A stretch of DNA of 64,000 bases from Albugo candida (GCA_905220665.1 CAJNAR010000028.1:1-64000), one strand, 5' to 3'; shown: positions 33,282 to 44,755, counted from the stretch's first letter. The notes: generated by a model not told the origin, from the sequence alone. Made by a program: numbers and translations.

Positions 33282-35542
33282 ATGATTGGCGTAGGTCTCA
33301 TTTCGACGTACGCCAATCAATCAACACATCGCGTCATGCTTAAGCTTTGCAATCGTCCGCTTGCATCACAGATATGCATCAAACCTTTGCATCATCTATT
33401 GCATCAATGCTGTCACAAGAAAGCAGGAGCAGAAGCAAACGCTTTGAATGATGTGAACCCAGGTACAATTGGTCAGTATTTTACGCAAAACTTATCCTCT
33501 TTCGAGCCCGAAACCATCCGAAACTTTAGCATTGTCGCGCATATCGATCACGGGAAATCGGTGGGACCTTGTTGCTTGGGTTTATAGGACTTTTGACGTT
33601 TACACGATAATAAATAGACGCTGGCAGATCGCTTTCTGGAGCTCAATGGGAACATCTCTGCTCGAGATCGCGAAAATGCGCAGCATCTAGATACTTTAAA
33701 GGCAGGTCGAAATGCATGTAAATTGAATCAAAATCACTAATTGACATGCATCTATATACACTGCACTGCAGGTTGAACGTGAGCGAGGAATTACTGTCAA
33801 AGCACAGACGGCGTCCATGATTCATGTACACAAAATTTCAGGCAAAGCTTATCTACTCAATTTGATCGATACACCTGGTCACGTTGACTTCAGTTACGAA
33901 GTACATCGGTCGCTAGCAGCGTGTGAAGGTGTGCTGTTGTTGGTCGACTGCTCTCAAGGGATACAAGCTCAAACTCTGGCAACCTTTTACGCAGCAAAAA
34001 AGCTCAATATGCGTGTTCTTCCTGTGTTGACAAAGATTGATATGCCTCACGCCGAATTGGATGAAAGCATTTTAAGTCTGTGTAACTTACTGAGTGTCGA
34101 GCCGGAGGATGTCTTATTGACCTCCGCCAAAACGAACACTGGAATTTCTGAGGTTATGCAAGCCATCATTGAAAAGCTCGATCCACCAGCATCCCATATT
34201 GATCAACCTTTACGCTTCCTGCTAATCGATTCATTCTATGATGACTATCGCGGGATAATATGCATTGTGAGAGTTGTGGATGGCTGCATTTTCCCAGGCA
34301 CAAACATTTCTTCACAATTTTCCGGTGAAAATTACGAGGTCCAAGAAACTGGAATCTTGCTACCCCAACGTCTTGCCACATCCGGTCTTCACGCCGGTCA
34401 AGTCGGCTACATTATAGCTGGTATGAAAAGCGCAAAAGAGGCCAAAGTGGGCGACACATTTGGTGCAGTGGGCTCATCAGTCGAAGCAGTGATCGGTGTG
34501 GAGGAGGCTAAGAGTATGGTGTTTGCTAGCTTGTACCCGACTGACAATTGCACATTTCAAGATCTTCGCCAGGCAATGGAGAAACTGACGTTAAACGATG
34601 CGAGTGTCAGCATTCAAATTGAGACAAGTGAGGCATTAGGAATGGGTTTTCGTTGTGGGTTTTTGGGTCTATTACATATGGAAGTCTTCCATCAGCGATT
34701 ATCAGACGAACAGAACGCGCAGGTGCTGGTAACTGCGCCCATGGTACCGTACTCGATCATCGACCAATATGGAAAGGCGTCTTGTGTTGAAACACCGGTT
34801 GCATTTCCAGCCTCTACAAAGAATCTGACTGTATTGGAACCGATGGTCGAAGCTTCGATCATCACTCCGTCGGACTATTTGGGATCGATACTGACTCTGG
34901 TCAAAGAAAAACGTGGAACACAGACAGATTTGGTGTATTTAGAGGATGCGCGTGTGATTCTCACGATACATATTCCTTGGCAGGAAGTTGTGACGGATTT
35001 CTATGACACTTTAAAGACTGTTTCTTCCGGATATGGTGAGCTGATACACTGCATTCTGATGCTAATGTACTGAGACAACTGCTTTTGTAGCGACACTGAA
35101 TTATTCGGAAATAGCAGCGCAGAAATCAGACATTGTTAAAGTCGATATCTTGATCAATGGCAAGGCGCTAGACGCGTTATCGTTTGTGTGTCATCGGGAT
35201 CAGGTAATTGCAAGTCTGATAATAGAGTATCGCACTCATATGTGTTACGTCCAGGCTACAGTCAATGGGCGCGCATTGTGCCAGAGGCTGAAGAAAGTTT
35301 TGGATCGACAGCAGTATGAGATCTCCATTCAAGCTTGTTTGTCTGGGAAAATATTTGCAAAGGAACGCATTGCTCCTTACCGCAAAGACGTCCTCACAAA
35401 ATCAGGGAAGACAGTAGGTGGGGGCGATAGCACGAGAAAGAAAAAGCTGTTGGAAAAACAGAAGGAAGGAAAAAAACGAATGAAAACTGTAGCAAATGTT
35501 CCGTTCTCACAAGATGCATTTTGGTCTGTCTTGAAGCGATGA
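33282..35542 (+). CDS. GUF1: Mitochondrial elongation factor 4 (LepA/GUF1) GTPase
   Basis: Translational GTPase of the LepA/EF4 family that acts on ribosomes, expected in mitochondria. Exons 33282-33560, 33618-33701, 33772-35035, 35091-35203 and 35255-35542 sum to 675 aa. G1 is AHIDHGKST (split by intron 1 between S and T), the switch region is VERERGITVKAQTA, G3 is DTPGH and G4 is TKID. The LepA-specific C-terminus is present: KERIAPYRKDVLTKSG then KLLEKQKEGKKRMK. The N-terminus (either the ATG at 33282 or the one at 33339) is rich in K/R/H with few acids and fits a mitochondrial presequence. Intron 2 (33702-33771) must begin GC rather than GT to join LDTLK to VERERG. Intron 4 is 51 nt without a stop, so retention would keep frame. 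The methyltransferase gene starts 54 bp downstream. Confidence 0.93.
33283..33319. repeat. 11-bp perfect inverted repeat at the GUF1 start codon
   Basis: TGATTGGCGTA at 33283-33293 is followed after 15 nt by its reverse complement TACGCCAATCA at 33309-33319. It overlaps the first codons of the upstream-most GUF1 ATG (33282). Confidence 0.8.
33702..33771 (+). other. GC-AG intron in GUF1
   Basis: The exon ends AAG and the intron starts GCAGGT and ends CTGCAG. Only this border joins the two conserved segments LDTLK and VERERGIT in frame; the nearby GT (33706) would give an in-frame stop. AG|GC donors are a known minor class handled by the major spliceosome. Confidence 0.75.
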
Positions 35543-35596
35543 ACGAATTTAATGTGGGTACAATAATTAGATAGTGTAATGTACACCAAATAGAAC

Positions 35597-36343
35597 ATGA
35601 CGCAGGTGGAAGTCAATTCCGAATGCAAATCTTCTGTTCTCGTTCCATATTGTGCGCTAAATCCTTTCCATGATGGATTGAAAGACGCTACACGATTTAT
35701 TCAGATTGGTTGCCACTCAATAGAAATAGCGCAACGGTGGAAAAATGATGGCAAAGGAGGCACAACGCTTGGATTCGGTGCCTCGGTATACGATGCTGCC
35801 ATTGCTTTAGCCTTATACCTGTCTCAGAGTCATGATCTTGTGCGGAATAAAAATATTCTTGAGTTAGGTTGTGGAACCGGTTTCCTCAGTATTGCGACGG
35901 CGCATTTGGGCGCAGCAGTCGTACTTGCAACGGATGGCGATCGTGAATCAGTGCAACTTGCAGCTGAGAATATATCGCATAACATGGTATCATTGGATAA
36001 GTGCAAAAGCGTCGAATTCTTGTGGGGTAGTGATCCTGAAGCGATACTTTTGGAGTCACCAAGCAAGTCGTGGGATGTGATTCTTGGAGCTGACATTGCC
36101 GCATGCCCGTACGAAGCCAATCTCTCGGCGCTCGTGCAATCCTTACAGCAGCTCTGTCACCAACACACAATCGTTCTACTCGCATACAAGAAGAGAAATG
36201 CTGTGGAAGAGACTTTTTTTGAGACGTTGAAAGAGTATTTCGACGTTGAAATGATTGATATGGATTCAGTCTTAAAGAGTTATTATGATACGAATCTGAA
36301 GCTCTTTCGAGCTGTAGTACGAAAAAATCCTAAAAGGGAATAG
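35597..36343 (+). CDS. METTL21-type (Methyltransf_16) protein methyltransferase
   Basis: A single-exon 248-aa protein. SAM-binding motif I is LELGCGTG at residues 88-95, followed by an acidic post-I position (ATDGD), and the post-II region has VILGADIAACPYE, where this family typically has a D-x-x-Y-like motif. Length and layout match the lysine/histidine methyltransferases of the METTL21/EEF1AKMT group that modify chaperones or elongation factors; the exact substrate cannot be told. It starts 54 bp after GUF1 on the same strand and its stop lies 25 bp from the PSMG2 stop on the other strand, so UTRs must be very short or overlap. Confidence 0.85.
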   Translation: MTQVEVNSECKSSVLVPYCALNPFHDGLKDATRFIQIGCHSIEIAQRWKNDGKGGTTLGFGASVYDAAIALALYLSQSHDLVRNKNILELGCGTGFLSIATAHLGAAVVLATDGDRESVQLAAENISHNMVSLDKCKSVEFLWGSDPEAILLESPSKSWDVILGADIAACPYEANLSALVQSLQQLCHQHTIVLLAYKKRNAVEETFFETLKEYFDVEMIDMDSVLKSYYDTNLKLFRAVVRKNPKRE

Positions 36344-36368
36344 TGGGTTTGTTATCTCAGGCTTAAAC

Positions 36369-37394
36369 TTAGTAAAGAGCGCGATTGGGTTCACTTCCGA
36401 ACATCTGGCACCACGACGGCGGAAGCCGGATAGATGGTTCATTATTGTGTAAAAATTCAGGACCCTTTGATTCCGAGTCGACTGCTAGTTCCAAAAAGGA
36501 CCACACGTAGGTCGCCATCAAAACAGCCTCTCGAACATTATCGCCCTCGGCACATACCATGATGAGCGCAGCAAATGCCATCTCCCTCTGCTCCGTCACA
36601 TAAGCTAAAAAGGGTGCGATTCCTGTCCCTTTTACGTCTTTCCATTTCATTTGTATCCTAGATTTTAAACATAAATTTTCCTCCAAAGTCGTGTCCTTGG
36701 ACGAGAATTGTTCAAGAAATGAATGGTTGTGTAGCAGGCTATTCTCTTTTCGTATTTCCGCATTCCCAATAGTAGTAAAAACGGCTTGAGAGGATTGAAG
36801 CGCATCGGATTGGAGCATATCGTTTGCTCCTGCCACTACATACACTCCCAAAATTCCGCATTTCATAGCCCAATGCACCAAATCCGTTGCAAATTGCAGC
36901 GATTTTCCCTACATAAAAATGCTTGTGTCTATCACGTCATTGAAAGGTAGAAAATCGCACCGAAAGTATCGGAGTTCTTTGTTGTAGTATCAGCTGCCTT
37001 TTTGATTTGAATTGATACACTAGAATCACATCATTAGGTGGAGAAGACTGTGACGCTGTATTTATTACGCTCCAAATTGACAGTAAGTGAAGGAGCGGTC
37101 GTTTTGTTTGCTGGATACATAAATGCGCACGATCCAGCCATCGGAGGAACTGCATCCGTACTCAAATACCCAACGAGTTGTATCGAGTCATTCTCTTTAG
37201 CATTAAGTAGCGTATTTAACACGCAATCAATTGCAAGTTGCCCAATATTAGCGTAAGAGACAGAAGGCTATACACAAAAGGTCAACAACGTGTACTGATG
37301 CACCTCAATGCTTGATAAGACGTACCAGAATAAGTATGTGGTCGACAAAGGAAGATTCATCGTCATCCCAGTCAAAACGTGGATGAAACTCCAT
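36369..37394 (-). CDS. PSMG2: Proteasome assembly chaperone 2 (PSMG2/PAC2-like)
   Basis: Four exons (37326-37394, 37069-37267, 36961-37019, 36369-36908) encode 288 aa with introns of 58, 49 and 52 nt. Landmarks of the PAC2 family are the N-terminal PSVSYANIGQLAIDCVLN (human: PAVSVGNVGQLAMDLI), a GYLSTDAVPPMAG segment, KSLQFATDLVHWAMKCG ahead of a VYVVAGAND strand, and the C-terminal GTGIAPFL...EGDN segment that parallels human GGGITKTL...EGDN. PAC2 forms a heterodimer with PAC1 to assemble the 20S alpha ring. It is head-to-head with the NOPCHAP1-like gene, with 29 bp between start codons. Confidence 0.85.
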
Positions 37395-37423
37395 TACCGA
37401 TTAAGTACCGATATCGGGAGCCA
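37395..37423. promoter_or_regulatory. 29-bp interval between divergent start codons (PSMG2 / NOPCHAP1-like)
   Basis: Only 29 bp (CACCGATTAAGTACCGATAT region) separate the two ATGs, so at least one promoter must lie inside the neighbouring coding or first-intron sequence, or transcripts start almost at the ATG. No canonical core element is recognisable. Confidence 0.6.
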
Positions 37424-37961
37424 ATGAATGTGTCGAAAGCAGCAAAGGATGTAGACAAGACGAAAACTATTCCGAAAAGCTCTTGTACGCAGTGTGACTG
37501 CTGCATCTATTCGATTGTATACTAACCATCTTTGGTGGAGTATAGTGTTTGATAAACTAGACGCGTTTCTACCGCAGATGCAGCACGCAAACGAAGAGTT
37601 ACAGCAGAAAATTGCATTGGATGGCGCAGAAAAATATTCTCTCGATCTACAAGATTCTGTAAGAGAGATTGAAAGTGGCCTTTGCGACACTGAATCGAAA
37701 CCGACTGTTGAAATGGTACTTCACAATCGCTATTTTTTTTCTCGTTACCTGTATCAAACTTAATTTGCTTAGAACTTGGCGCTCGGAGTCATGGGAAATG
37801 ACTCGTATCTAGAAGGAGGTAATTTATCCGATAGTGACGGCGAAGACGAACAAAAATCTCCTCAAATCAATCTTATAGGTAACAAGGATGCGCATATACC
37901 CTCAATGCGCCTTGAAAAGCAAGCATGCCCACATAATCCGCTGATCAAAGAAATCAATTAA
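37424..37961 (+). CDS. NOPCHAP1-like (DUF4598) snoRNP assembly chaperone
   Basis: Three exons (37424-37484, 37546-37715, 37773-37961; introns 61 and 57 nt) encode 139 aa. The core reads LFDKLDAFLPQMQHANEELQ, then an acidic linker and PTVEMNLALGVMGND. This matches the pattern of the NOP-chaperone (C12orf45/NOPCHAP1) family: an L-x-FLPxMxxANxxL helix and a VEMxLALG block. In human cells that protein bridges NOP58 and R2TP during box C/D snoRNP assembly. The C-terminal third is acidic then basic and not conserved. Assignment is from motif memory on a small protein, so moderate. Confidence 0.6.
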
Positions 37962-38104
37962 GTCGTACATAAAACCTTTTCGATTTCATACCATATAAAA
38001 CATCACAGTTTATTTTATCCTTTATTTCAACCAATCACGTACCTTGAGCTCCTCGACCGTTTGCGAATTGGTCTCAGTGGCTCTTCAGCATCTTCCTTCC
38101 CCCT

Positions 38105-41042
38105 TTGTCATTCATTTTCTCGATATCTTGTGGTACGATGGCAATGCCGACAATGGCAGCAATTGCTAAGCGCATGACTGGTGCAGCAAACGATTCAAAG
38201 TTCTTTAATACGACCAAAAAAGGCGAAACGCACGAACTTCGTCAAGAGCTCGCAAATCCAAGTCGAGAGAAGAAAAAAGATGCTGTGAAAAAGGTAATTG
38301 CCAACATGACTGTAGGCAAGGACGTTTCCATGCTATTTACCGACGTGGTCAACTGCATTCAAACCGGTAATTCACTTGAATTCTGCTGCTTTTTGTTGCA
38401 ATTCATCGATGCGTTCTGACGTTAGCGGACACACAATTGAAAAAGCTGGTGTACCTGTACCTGATCAATTATGCGAAAAGTAATCCAGACCTCACAATTC
38501 TCGCTGTCAATACGTTTGTCAAGGTAATTTTTACTGATCTGATCTCAGAAAAGCGATATAGTAAGCTATTGCTGGGGCTGTTGTGTAGGATGCAGCTGAT
38601 CCCAATCCGCTGATTAGAGCTCTTTCAGTCCGTACGATGGGATGTATCCGCGTGGATCGCATCACCGAGTACCTATGTGAGCCATTACGACGCTGCTTGC
38701 AAGATGAAGATCCATACGTTAGAAAAACTGCTGCTATTTGTGTGTCAAAACTGTACGATATCAATCCGAATTTGGTGGAAGAGCAGGGATTCCTCGATAT
38801 GTTGCGTGATTTAATTTCCGACTCAAATCCAACTGTCGTGGCCAATGCAATCGCCGCATTGTCTGAAATTGCCGAAAATGGAAGCAGCCAAAATGTATTA
38901 AAAATTACAAAATCGATTCTACAAAAGCTTTTGGCAGCATTAAATGAGTGCAATGAGTGGGGTCAAGTATTCGTATTGGACGCTTTATCCACTTGCACTC
39001 CTTCCGATTCGCGCGAAGCGGAAGCCATCATCGAACGTGTGACTCCGCGCTTACAACATGCCAACTCTGCGGTTGTTCTATCTGCTGTGAAGGTTATCAT
39101 GAAGTTTCTCGAGAAGATTTCGGATGCAGACACAGAACGTAATCTTGCTCGAAAAATGGCTCCACCGCTTGTCACATTGTTATCTGCTGAGCCAGAGATT
39201 CAGTATGTGGCCTTGAGAAACATCAATTTGATCGTACAACGTCGAAGCAACATCCTCGCGAACGAAATCAAAGTTTTTTTCTGCAAATACAACGATCCAA
39301 TTTATGTGAAAATGGAAAAGCTGGAGATCATCATCCGACTCGTTTCAGAGCGTAATATTGAGCAGGTGCTATTGGAATTTAAGGAATACGCAACTGAAGT
39401 GGATGTCGATTTTGTTCGTCGGTCTGTACGCGCTATCGGTCGATGTGCAGTGAAACTGGAACGTGCAGCAGAGAAATGCATTAATGTATTGCTGGAACTC
39501 ATCCAAACCAAAGTCAATTACATCGTCCAAGAAGCGATTATAGTGATCAAAGACATTTTCCGCAAGTATCCGAATCAATACGAAAGTATCATTGCAACAC
39601 TTTGTGAGAATTTGGAGACGTTAGACGAACCAGAAGCCAAAGCTTCAATGGTGTGGATCATCGGCGAGTATGCAGAACGTATCGACAATGCGGACGAATT
39701 GCTAGACTCATTCATTGAAGCGTTCGACGATGAGACGGCACAAGTACAGCTACAATTGCTCACAGCGACAGTGAAATTGTTTTTGAAAAGACCAAATGAG
39801 ACACAGGAAATGGTGCAAAAGGTGCTACACAAAGCGACAGAAGAGTCTGATAATCCAGATCTCAGAGATCGTGGGTACGTATATTGGCGGCTTTTGTCGG
39901 CAAATCCTGAAGCAGCGAATGCAGTCGTGTTGGCTGAGAAACCGGTCATTACAGATGACACAAATGCGTTGGAGTCGAGCATATTGGACGAACTCATTGG
40001 AAAAATCTCGACTCTTGCGAGTGTGTATCACAAACTTCCAAGCTCTTTTGTCGTTCGCTCGACAATATCTGAACTGAATGAGCTTAAAGAAGAAAGCAAT
40101 GGCGAAGAAGACGGAGATGGCTCCTTAGAACAGAGCAGCGAAGCTTGTGGAACGGAAGGTCCGGTTGAGTTGTTGGACATGGGAGGCTTTTCCATCAGTG
40201 ATAATCCTACCACATCAGCTTCAGCGGCATCGAGTAAGAGTGCGGAGAGCGGAATCAACATCTTTGACGAGTCTCCAGTTCATTCGTCGAATACGCCAGT
40301 CCAACGACTCGTGCTTATGAATACACAACAAGGGAAAGGCCTGGTCATCAAAGGCGCTTTTGTACGTAAAAATCAGCAGTTCCAACTGGACGCCGAATTC
40401 GAAAATCAGTCCAATGCAACGATTGCTGGCATCGCGATTCAATTAAATAAGAGCACGTTTGGGGTTGTACCGCTTCAGCAGCAGGTCAATTTCCCAGGAG
40501 GTTTAGCCCCACGGCAATCAATCACTCAGGCTCTCCCTTTGGGCGTGAATCCCGCGTTTGTAAATGCACAAGTAGCTCCAAATTTAAGTCTTCAAGTGGC
40601 GATCAAGAATCTTTCCAGTGGAGACGTGTTGTACTTTCAGGCGGAAATTGATCTCGCATGCTTATTCACTGAAGACGGGACCACAGAGAAAAATGCGTTT
40701 GTTGGAATGTGGAAAAACATTGCCGAAGCAAATGAGCATTATTTTTCCATTCCGTCAAATGGACAAACTTTGGATCAAATATCGAATCTGTTGAAGCAAA
40801 AGAATGTATTTCCGGTCGCAAAGCGGGCAATTGATGGGAGAGAGATCGCGTATTTTTCCTTGAAAACAATGACCAATATCGTAGCGTTGCTGGAACTCAC
40901 CTATGATGCATCGACAGCGATCAAGGTGTGTCTGAAGACGGAGCAGAAGGTGTTTGCTCCAATGTTACAAGTGGCTGTGGAGCGTCTTTGTGCAGGAAAT
41001 GCTGCTCCGAGGACGGCAGCCGGTTTGGACGATCTCTTTTAA
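38105..41042 (+). CDS. Beta-adaptin, AP-1/AP-2 large subunit
   Basis: Exons 38105-38366, 38426-38523 and 38589-41042 (introns 59 and 65 nt) encode up to 937 aa, the size of animal AP2B1. The trunk is highly conserved ([63 protein letters not shown]). The hinge (about residues 590-670) is short, acidic and has an LLDMGGFS segment that could be a clathrin-box variant. The C-terminal appendage ([14 protein letters not shown] ... AVERLC) is complete. It recruits clathrin and cargo at TGN or plasma membrane; many protists share one beta between AP-1 and AP-2, so the complex cannot be assigned. Start may instead be the ATG at 38138 or another nearby in-frame ATG. Its stop is 65 bp from that of the convergent DTA-like gene. 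Confidence 0.93.
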
Positions 41043-41107
41043 GTGCTAATAAATGGGTATACTGATGTTTGTGTTCACGCTACTCTTTGAGCTAAAAGAT
41101 CATCAAG

Positions 41108-42667
41108 CTAATTTCCAGGTCCACGGGCGTCAATGGTCCATACTTTTTCGACCTTTTCATCGCGGAACCCAACAAGAAAGTCGTACATATTGACTGTCGG
41201 GTCACAGTGTCCAGGAATCAGCATCAATTTCTGGCCGAGGGTCGGCAATTCTGCAGAGTTTTGGCTGTCGGACAGACACAAAATCCCATGCTCATCGCCT
41301 CCAGCACGATATTCGAGCAACGATATCGGATTACAGTCAATAGCTTTGTGAATGACTGGAGGCCCTGAGTCTAATGAGACTGCTTTCATTCCAGCATCAA
41401 TGATCGCTCTCTCCGAGTGTTGCTTTGTATTGATGCTCATGACTGTCGTCAAGACAAAGAGACTCTGTTTCCACTCACTTACTACAAATCCATTACTGTG
41501 AATACTTTTGTTCCGATGACAAAAAAAACGTACCGCTTTCTCCGTCGGCGTTGAGATTCCGAGCATAATCAGCGTCATTGAAGATATATGAACCTGGCTG
41601 AACCTCCGTGAAAACGCCGCTGGAAGCCTCCAATAGGTATGTCCCAGTGCCCCCACCCGTAATCGTTTTACACTCGATACCCTGCATCCGACGCTCAGCA
41701 TACATGTCGATACCTATATGGAAGAAATCACCTTCTCTGCAAGGAAATCGCGTGCATTCCGAGCTTTTTCAACGACTTTGTCAATAATTTGACGTTTTTC
41801 CGTGTAATTTCGAATATGTTGAGCACCTCCATGATAGCACTAGAGAGAAATGTAGCTTTTCGCTTCCATATACGTATTACGTACTTGAAGCCCGTCGAAT
41901 GTCAAATTGCTTGCGCCTTCGATGCACTGCGCCAAGGCCAAAACTTGCTCTAGATATATTGTGAGCATTCGAGATGTCTTTTGCGTGCATTCAATACCAA
42001 AAGTATCAACGCCACATCTATCTTGTCCCACGTTCACTTCTACAAGAGCATAAAGGACAACTTGAAAGTTGAGCGCTACTTCTTGTGCTTGCTGAATGGC
42101 GAGGATGTTATCAAAGACAAGTGTCAATTTTGCGCCTTGAGCCGCTAAAGCTGCAACGCGTTCGTATTGTGAGATTCCTATAATCTCATTACTAAGCAGC
42201 ACATCCTGTATGCCCCCTTTCACCATCGCTTCCGCTTCGCATATTTTCTGGCAGCATAGGCCGACAGTCTGCATACTCCACAAGTGAGAATGTCGAGCCA
42301 ACTTGCTCACTCAGTGATAGTACCTGAGACTCTCGCATTTGAAGTCGTGCAATCGAAGCGCATTTGTGGGCTTTTGCATGCGGCCGAATGTGAACGTTTG
42401 AGCGAATTTGCTGTAGCGATTGTGGTAATGCTTGCACATTTCTTTCTAGCTGAATAACGCGACAAGTAGACACTATAGTGATCCATGTGACAGCCCTACC
42501 GCACACAAATCGACGACAAGACACGGCGTCTCGATTTGACACAACGAATCACCGACAAGAGCCGGCACCCGACGCTCTATACTTTGCATTGGATTGGTGG
42601 CAAATGTTCTTCGTCCTATTAAACGAGGAAGCACATCGATGCTTCGAAAAACCATTTTAGAACGCAT
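41108..42667 (-). CDS. D-threonine aldolase / D-serine dehydratase-like PLP enzyme
   Basis: Fold-type III (alanine-racemase barrel) enzyme. Six exons (42500-42667, 42324-42449, 41885-42268, 41732-41839, 41534-41681, 41108-41481; introns 45-55 nt) give 435 aa. Landmarks: ETPCLVVDLCALERNV, RPHAKAHKC with the PLP lysine, GLCCQKICEAEAM, LLSNEI, the TGGGTGTY phosphate loop, SGVFTEVQPGSYIFNDADY, and a C-terminal HCDPTVNMYD in which His and Cys are the zinc ligands of D-serine dehydratase/D-threonine aldolase. Activity could be retro-aldol cleavage of D-threonine or dehydration of D-serine; sequence alone does not decide. The first about 25 residues (RLIGRRTFATNP) look like a mitochondrial presequence. 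It is divergent from the PH-domain gene. Confidence 0.88.
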
Positions 42668-43176
42668 CTATATTAAGGAAATTGGTGTAAAAGCACGTTG
42701 CGTGAGATCATATACACAGCTCCTGTCGATGTTGTTATAGGGACGCTATTTGCATCTTTATCAATTGGTGGTGCTTCCTGTGGACAGAGAGTTCCTCATG
42801 GCCATAAACAGTAGAAACGTAGCTATAAAACGTAATCGAGTGAGGTACAGGAACGTCAGAAAAAGGTGGAAGAGACGTGGCCATATGCTTTTGATAGGGT
42901 CGAAATCGTGCTAAAAGTTTCTACAGATGGCACACCAACTGTCTGCTTTGCGTGACGCATTCACTAAAGAGCTGTCTATATTGTCGGACCAGCATTATTG
43001 CACAAGGGAGAGAGTAGCTTGCGATCACTGTACTTTATCCATCGAATTCATAAGTGATTTACGGCAGAGCGCGCGTTACGTCGTACAAAACATTTTGCAA
43101 TTAGCGACGTCATAAATCACCTCGACGCCTAGTCTTGGATCACCGCGTTTGATACAGGCAAAAAGCGAAAATATAG

Positions 43177-44079
43177 ATGAAAGGCACAGAGAGCAGTCGA
43201 TTCAATCACCGGTCTAAATCGAGAACGCGAGTACGTCAGCACAACAGTAATAGCGTGGGGACACTCAACGTTGATATTGAGCTTTTAGTCCAGTCTACGC
43301 AAAACTGTGCGAGTTTAACGTCACACCGTAAAAGCGGTGGTGCAGATCGATTTCATGGATGGATTTGGCGACGTTCAGGTCGGTTTTCGAAGTGGAAAAA
43401 TGAGCATTTCGTGTTGGAGGGAGTTTTGCTGTCATACTTTGGCTCTTTCACAGCGAATCAATTTGTCGCTGATTCACATTTAATGCCATTAGGACAAGAT
43501 GCATTACTCTCAGGAAGTCAGGAAAATACACCAACAGGTGTTTTACGTGTCGCTCATGTAGAGCGTTCCGACAAGTCTCGAATAGCATTCAAAGTTTACG
43601 CAATTTCAGGAAAAGTGATCGATCTACGAGCCAAAAACGAGCACGTATGTACACAGTGGGTGAGACGACTGAATGAGGCCGCGATGTTGGGAAAGCGACA
43701 AGAAGCTTTGGCGGTTATCTCCAAGCGGACATTGTCCTCTCCTGTTCGGCTGGGATTATGTGATTCAGAGGTCGACGTGTGCTCAAATTTAGTAGATAAA
43801 AATGGATGGTTAGAAGTTTGCGAACACAAAGTGCAGAGGAAGTGGTACTGCGTATTACAAGGTGGAATGATCACATATTACGATACAGAAGATTCTTGGG
43901 CAGTTCCTTTGAGTCGAGCGTACGTGAGTCATGTAGAAATGGATTCCAATCAGAAGGAGATACAGTTGGAAACCACAGAAGGTCGGAACATTAATAAATT
44001 GGTCTCATTACGAGCAAAAAGTGTGGAAGATTTGCATTTGTGGCAAAATGCATTACGACAAGCAATTAGTTGCTCGTGA
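43177..44079 (+). CDS. Protein with two PH domains
   Basis: A 300-codon exon. Residues about 58-170 form a PH domain (FHGWIWRRSGRFSKWKNEHF ... VIDLRAKNEHVCTQWVRRLN, with the conserved C-terminal helix tryptophan). Residues about 208-298 form a second (KNGWLEVCEHKVQRKWYCVL ... SVEDLHLWQNALRQAI). The N-terminal 50 residues are basic and disordered. It likely binds phosphoinositides or proteins at membranes. An upstream frame (42927-43115, LSALRDAFTKELSILSDQ, helix-like) may be a 5' exon, but no standard intron joins it to this frame, so the start at 43177 is chosen and may be incomplete. Confidence 0.78.
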   Translation: MKGTESSRFNHRSKSRTRVRQHNSNSVGTLNVDIELLVQSTQNCASLTSHRKSGGADRFHGWIWRRSGRFSKWKNEHFVLEGVLLSYFGSFTANQFVADSHLMPLGQDALLSGSQENTPTGVLRVAHVERSDKSRIAFKVYAISGKVIDLRAKNEHVCTQWVRRLNEAAMLGKRQEALAVISKRTLSSPVRLGLCDSEVDVCSNLVDKNGWLEVCEHKVQRKWYCVLQGGMITYYDTEDSWAVPLSRAYVSHVEMDSNQKEIQLETTEGRNINKLVSLRAKSVEDLHLWQNALRQAISCS

Positions 44080-44755
44080 AATCCAGCAGATTAGAACACC
44101 TTTACGATAGAGATAATGTGTACATACAATAGAGCGCTTTTTATGGGCCGAGATCGGCTCGAAATTTGTTATTTGTAAATCCAATGGGTGAGTTGCAATG
44201 CCGTCAAAACACAGTGGTGTGTCTTCTCAATGAGTGCTGCATTTTTAAACGCGGTCGGGATGAAGACGTACTCCGTCCGAACGGTATCAAATGCACTCAC
44301 ACAATGTACAGAGCTCAACACTCATTTACAATACTGGTCGTTATATTCTGCCTATTACAAATGTGTTCGGTTATGTTCTTGTTTTTCAACAATGGACTTG
44401 TCGAACTTCATTATTTACAGGAATGGATACACTCGATAATGCATGAAACCCGCATTTTGTAGGCAGTCAGACCGGCATTGACCACGAATTTGGGTGCTTT
44501 TGTCGACAATGACACAATCATTTCGTATGATGGCTTACAAGCTATGTTATGTCGCAAATGTGATAGTTTACTGCTTGCTTCTCACTGGATTATAGCGACT
44601 TCTTCAAAAGTTTTTTTTTAAAAAAAATAGTGGGAAAAGTCGACAAAATTGAAAAAATTAAATGATATGATTCCAATCCTGAGGGACATTGAGAACGAAA
44701 CATCTCAATCTGCACCACAGCTCTCCCAACAGAATAGCATGGAAATTCATTCGAC
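44080..44755. other. Intergenic 0.68 kb; one weak ORF
   Basis: Two overlapping plus-strand frames (44166-44462 and 44188-44439) have aromatic- and cysteine-rich sequence such as QYWSLYSAYYKC. A faint resemblance to the W-x-YW-x-x-Y motif of TB2/DP1/REEP membrane proteins is too weak to name. A 9-T run next to an A run lies at about 44610-44628. Otherwise nothing is recognised. Confidence 0.35.

Noticed and set aside
44188..44439. TB2/DP1/REEP-like small membrane protein
   Set aside because: Similarity is limited to a few aromatic positions; no hydrophobic hairpin is evident and no homologous full-length frame exists.
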